From Symbiodinium natans (lineage: Eukaryota > Sar > Dinophyceae > Suessiales > Symbiodiniaceae): DNA of 64,000 bases. This document shows, in pieces, positions 61,414 through 64,000 of this stretch. The notes under the pieces were generated by a model that saw nothing but the letters and a program-made list of their open reading frames with translations, made no database searches and was not told the origin of the DNA. Each line of letters opens with the position of its first letter. The stretch's first letter is position 1. The stretch is taken from positions 115,001 through 179,000 of the forward strand of contig CAJNDS010002682.1 of NCBI GenBank assembly GCA_905221605.1. Direction: 5' to 3'. Position numbers and translations under genes: made by a program.

Positions 61414-61822
61414 GCAGGGTGTGGCGCTGAGGGTTTCAGGGGGTTTAGGGTTTAGGGTTTAGGGGTTTAGGGGTTTAGGGGCTAAGGGTTTAGGGGCTAG
61501 GGGTTTAGGGTTTAGGGTTTAGGGTTTAGGGTTTAGGTTTCAGGGTTTTTAGGGTTTCAGGGAATTTGGGGTTTAGGGTTTCGGGGTTTCAGGGTTTCAG
61601 GTTTTTAGGGTTTCAGGGAATTTGAGGTTAAGGGTTTCGGGGTTTCAGGGTTTCAGGTTTTCAGGGTTTCAGGGCTCGAGGAGCCAGGGTAGTAGGGTTT
61701 AGGGTACTGAGTGCTTCGCAATCAGAAATCAGCAGTAAGTAAGAGGGCTTTTGTAAAGCAGGAATAGTAGGAGGATATGAGAAGGTAATGGAAGCAAGCT
61801 CTGATCATTACCTCTACCCTAT

Positions 61823-61936
61823 GATATGGGTACTTTCTTTCCTAAATTAGGGTCCCTTTTTTGGGTCCTTATTATAAGGCGGCACCCTTTAAAAAGGAAT
61901 CCCAATGGTACCCTAATAATTTAGAGAACTACCCAT
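61823..61936. repeat. MITE-like element, family C
   Basis: TATGGGTACTTTCTTTCCTA at one end, inverted AATTTAGAGAACTACCCATA at the other. Same family as 13,312. Confidence 0.65.
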
Positions 61937-63246
61937 ATACATCCGCACGGGGCGTTAACCGTCGTGCGTTTTTTTGCAAATAGGCATTTGGCCTAGGCGG
62001 GAGCACGATTTTGAACGTGGTTTTAGTCCAAAAAAAGTGCAAGTTTCAGAGGCCCTTTTGTGAAAACCATGGCAGGCGTGGTACTTTCGGTGATCGCGCA
62101 TGCCTTTTTTTCGTGTCTTGTTATGAAGGTGGCTCGCAGGCCGAAAACACTGCGCATGCCGATGTTTTCGTGGTTTCACGGTTCAAAAGCGTGGTTTTTC
62201 GAAAAACCCCCCATGTTTGTGTTTTTTTGGTGTTGTTTCGCTTGCATGCGCCGCTTCAATGCAAAACACTGTTGCCCGTAAAACAATATCGTAAAAAATT
62301 GGGCTAATGGGAATAGGGCTTACTCCTTCCCTGAACGCTTTGTGGTCCACGGTTCTTCTTGGCCGTGTGCGAAGCACCAGGAAACGGGGGGGGGGGGGAG
62401 CAGGCTTCAGGGACTTTGGTGAAGAGCCAAGGGATTTGTGCTGGTCGGCCTCTTGGGGGGTTTGAGGTTTAGGGTTCAGGGGTCTGAGTATAGGAGTGAC
62501 GAGTGTCTTCTGCCGGGCTAGAGGAAGGCAGGGCAAGAATTCAGGAGTTAAGAATGGCACTGGAAAGTTTGTTTGGCGCACGTCCGTCTGGTCACAAGCT
62601 GGCCAAGTAATGGCCGTGCTGGAAAGCAAATCTCCCATCTCCATTGATAAATTGATAAGACCTGGCGTATTTCCAAAGATCGGGATTCGGCACTCCCGCA
62701 AGGTGTTCGGGATACTTTTTCTTCAAGATACTCCACAAGTCCAAAAGGAATCAACCCCTCGTGTATTCACATGTACCAGCTTTCGGTGGCCACTTTCACC
62801 TTCAGGGAGAAAATGCCTGGACTTGACCTGTTGTGCATGCATGCGTCGCAGTTACACGTGGACACTCAAGAAGAACCGATGCTACTATGACCCCCCCCAA
62901 CCCCCGACCCCCCCAACCCCCACCCACCACCCCCCCACCCTCCCCACCCCCCCACTCCCCCCACACCCCCCCAAAGCCCCCTAACACCCGAAAGGTGGGG
63001 GTGGCTAAGGCTCCAGGTTCAGGAACAGAACGAAGTCGAAGTGTTCGAGTGGCCAGTTAGGAATGGTTGGAAGCTGTGACAACCAAGGCGCAACCAAACC
63101 CCCCCACCCCCCCACCACCCCCCCCAAACCCCCAACCAACCGTATTCAAAAGTGTGCAAAACTCACGACGGTAATTGACCCGTCGGCATATACATGTAGG
63201 TACTGATTTGGTTGCCAAATTATTTAAATCTACCGTTGTATTCATA

Positions 63247-63280
63247 TGTGTGTGTGTGTGTGTGTGTGTGTGTCTGTGTG
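63247..63280 (+). repeat. TG microsatellite
   Basis: (TG)n of about 15 units. Confidence 0.95.
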
Positions 63281-63320
63281 TTGAAATAGATGTTTTTTTG
63301 CTAGCCACGGAACCTCGTAG

Positions 63321-63650
63321 CCAGATTCTTCACCCTATGCGGTAGAGAATCGACTTCAGAACATGGGAAACCTACCGACATTGGGGCCGTCGTCAAAGCG
63401 ATCTTCGAGCTTCGACCTAGACTACGCAGAGGATGACACGCTGCCACTTGCAGTTGCAAAGAGCTGGCATGCAGAAATGTTACACGCATGGCAGGCTCGT
63501 TGGGCTGCATAGGAATTTGTGGAGCTTGAAGCAGCCCCTGTACGGAATGCAGGTAAAACAATGGGCGACACAGCTGTTGTTGCACAGTTATTGCACGGCC
63601 AGCACGTTATCGAGGCTAGAAAGCTCGCAGCGCGCGTTTTTTCAGCTTAA
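63321..63650 (+). pseudogene. Decayed ORF with in-frame TAG, unknown
   Basis: Frame PDSSPYAVENRLQNMGNLP, SSSFDLDYAEDDTLPLAV, AKSWHAEMLHAWQARWAA, TAG at 63,510, then EFVELEAAPVRNAGKTMGD, TAVVAQLLHGQHVIEARK and TAA at 63,648. The same frame is clearly protein-like on both sides of the TAG, which is one C-to-T change from CAG. No telomere repeats inside. Family not recognised. Confidence 0.5.
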
Positions 63651-63865
63651 GCCCACAGCAGTTTCAGAGGTCCGGGCTGAAACTGGAAACGAAGGTCCCA
63701 TGTTTTCCGTGCCACTTTAGTCCCGCCCTCTTTTGAGGGTCAGACACCCTCACCCCGAAAATCAGGCATCTCACAAACAAAGAGTTCTGGGCACCACAAA
63801 ATGTCCCAGGCGAGCTTTCACTCAACCAAAGTCCCTAAGCCCTAGTAGGCCCTACTAGTAGGTCC

Positions 63866-64000
63866 TAGTACCTAAACCCTAAACCCAACCCTAAAACCCT
63901 AAACCCTAAACCCTAAACCCCAAACCCTAAACCCTAAACCCCAAACCCTAAACCCCAAACCCTAAACCCTAAACCCTAAACCCTAAACCCTAAACCCTAA
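63866..64000 (-). repeat. CCCTAAA array at window end
   Basis: CCCTAAA with CCCCAAA variants running off the window edge. As the array type is interspersed everywhere, this is not evidence of a chromosome end. Confidence 0.95.

Larger units (their letters stand above)
61414..63320. other. No gene recognised
   Basis: TTTAGGG variants to 61,700, the family C element, then about 1.4 kb of unique sequence. Long competing frames (62,011-62,307 +, 62,183-62,701 -, 62,496-62,984 +) have no recognisable product. CCCCACC tracts lie at 62,890-62,985 and 63,095-63,140. Confidence 0.5.

Noticed and set aside
63866-64000. True chromosome end (telomere)
   Set aside because: The same arrays occur throughout in both orientations and the window simply ends inside one.

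Overview
This window looks like nuclear DNA of a dinoflagellate, plausibly a symbiodiniacean-type genome. Four observations support this. The plant/alveolate telomere heptamer TTTAGGG (and CCCTAAA) is scattered through the whole 64 kb rather than capping an end. Every gene with a recognisable product is cut into exons of about 20-120 nt, some joined only if GA or GC 5' splice sites are allowed beside GT. A dinoflagellate-type mitochondrial cox1 fragment is inserted in the nuclear sequence. There is also a decayed copy of the ubiquitin-like plus RCC1-repeat family known from Symbiodiniaceae. Nearly all credible exons are on the + strand, as expected of unidirectional dinoflagellate gene arrays.

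The open reading frames longer than 60 codons are mostly artefacts of repeats. The real coding content lies in short non-repetitive islands between telomere-like arrays. Usually an island has CCCTAAA (C-rich strand) on its left and TTTAGGG (G-rich strand) on its right. A typical intron therefore starts with TTTAGGG repeats, ends with CCCTAAA repeats, and could fold back on itself. In many cases the GT of the 5' splice site is the GT of GTTTAGGG itself.

Layout: (1) 0.5-32.9 kb: about 30 short candidate exons of one or more unidentified + strand genes, including a BTB-like pair, a ubiquitin-interacting-motif exon at 22.9 kb, and a probable last exon ending at 32,902. (2) 33.1-55.85 kb: a multi-exon gene for a thioredoxin-Erv/ALR sulfhydryl oxidase of the QSOX type. 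It has a WCPHC thioredoxin active site, an RGYPT cis-proline segment, an Erv CEHC active site, the FAD-binding YLWRFHNAV motif and WPPPDLC, all in family order on one strand. Its first long intron holds a frameshifted UBL-RCC1 pseudogene. (3) 55.9-61.4 kb: exons of further genes, including a UBA domain split over two exons, and a copia-like RNase H fragment. (4) 61.5-64 kb: mostly unassigned sequence, microsatellites, a decayed ORF with one in-frame TAG, and a telomere-like array running off the end.

Other content: a 21-bp satellite with an inverted block (9.9-10.5 kb), several small hairpin or MITE-like families in multiple copies, a cox1 NUMT on the minus strand (24.6-25.0 kb), and homopolymer and microsatellite tracts. 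All exon boundaries are hand calls. The QSOX-type call rests on several ordered motifs; most other exons rest on an open frame, plausible composition and splice context only.
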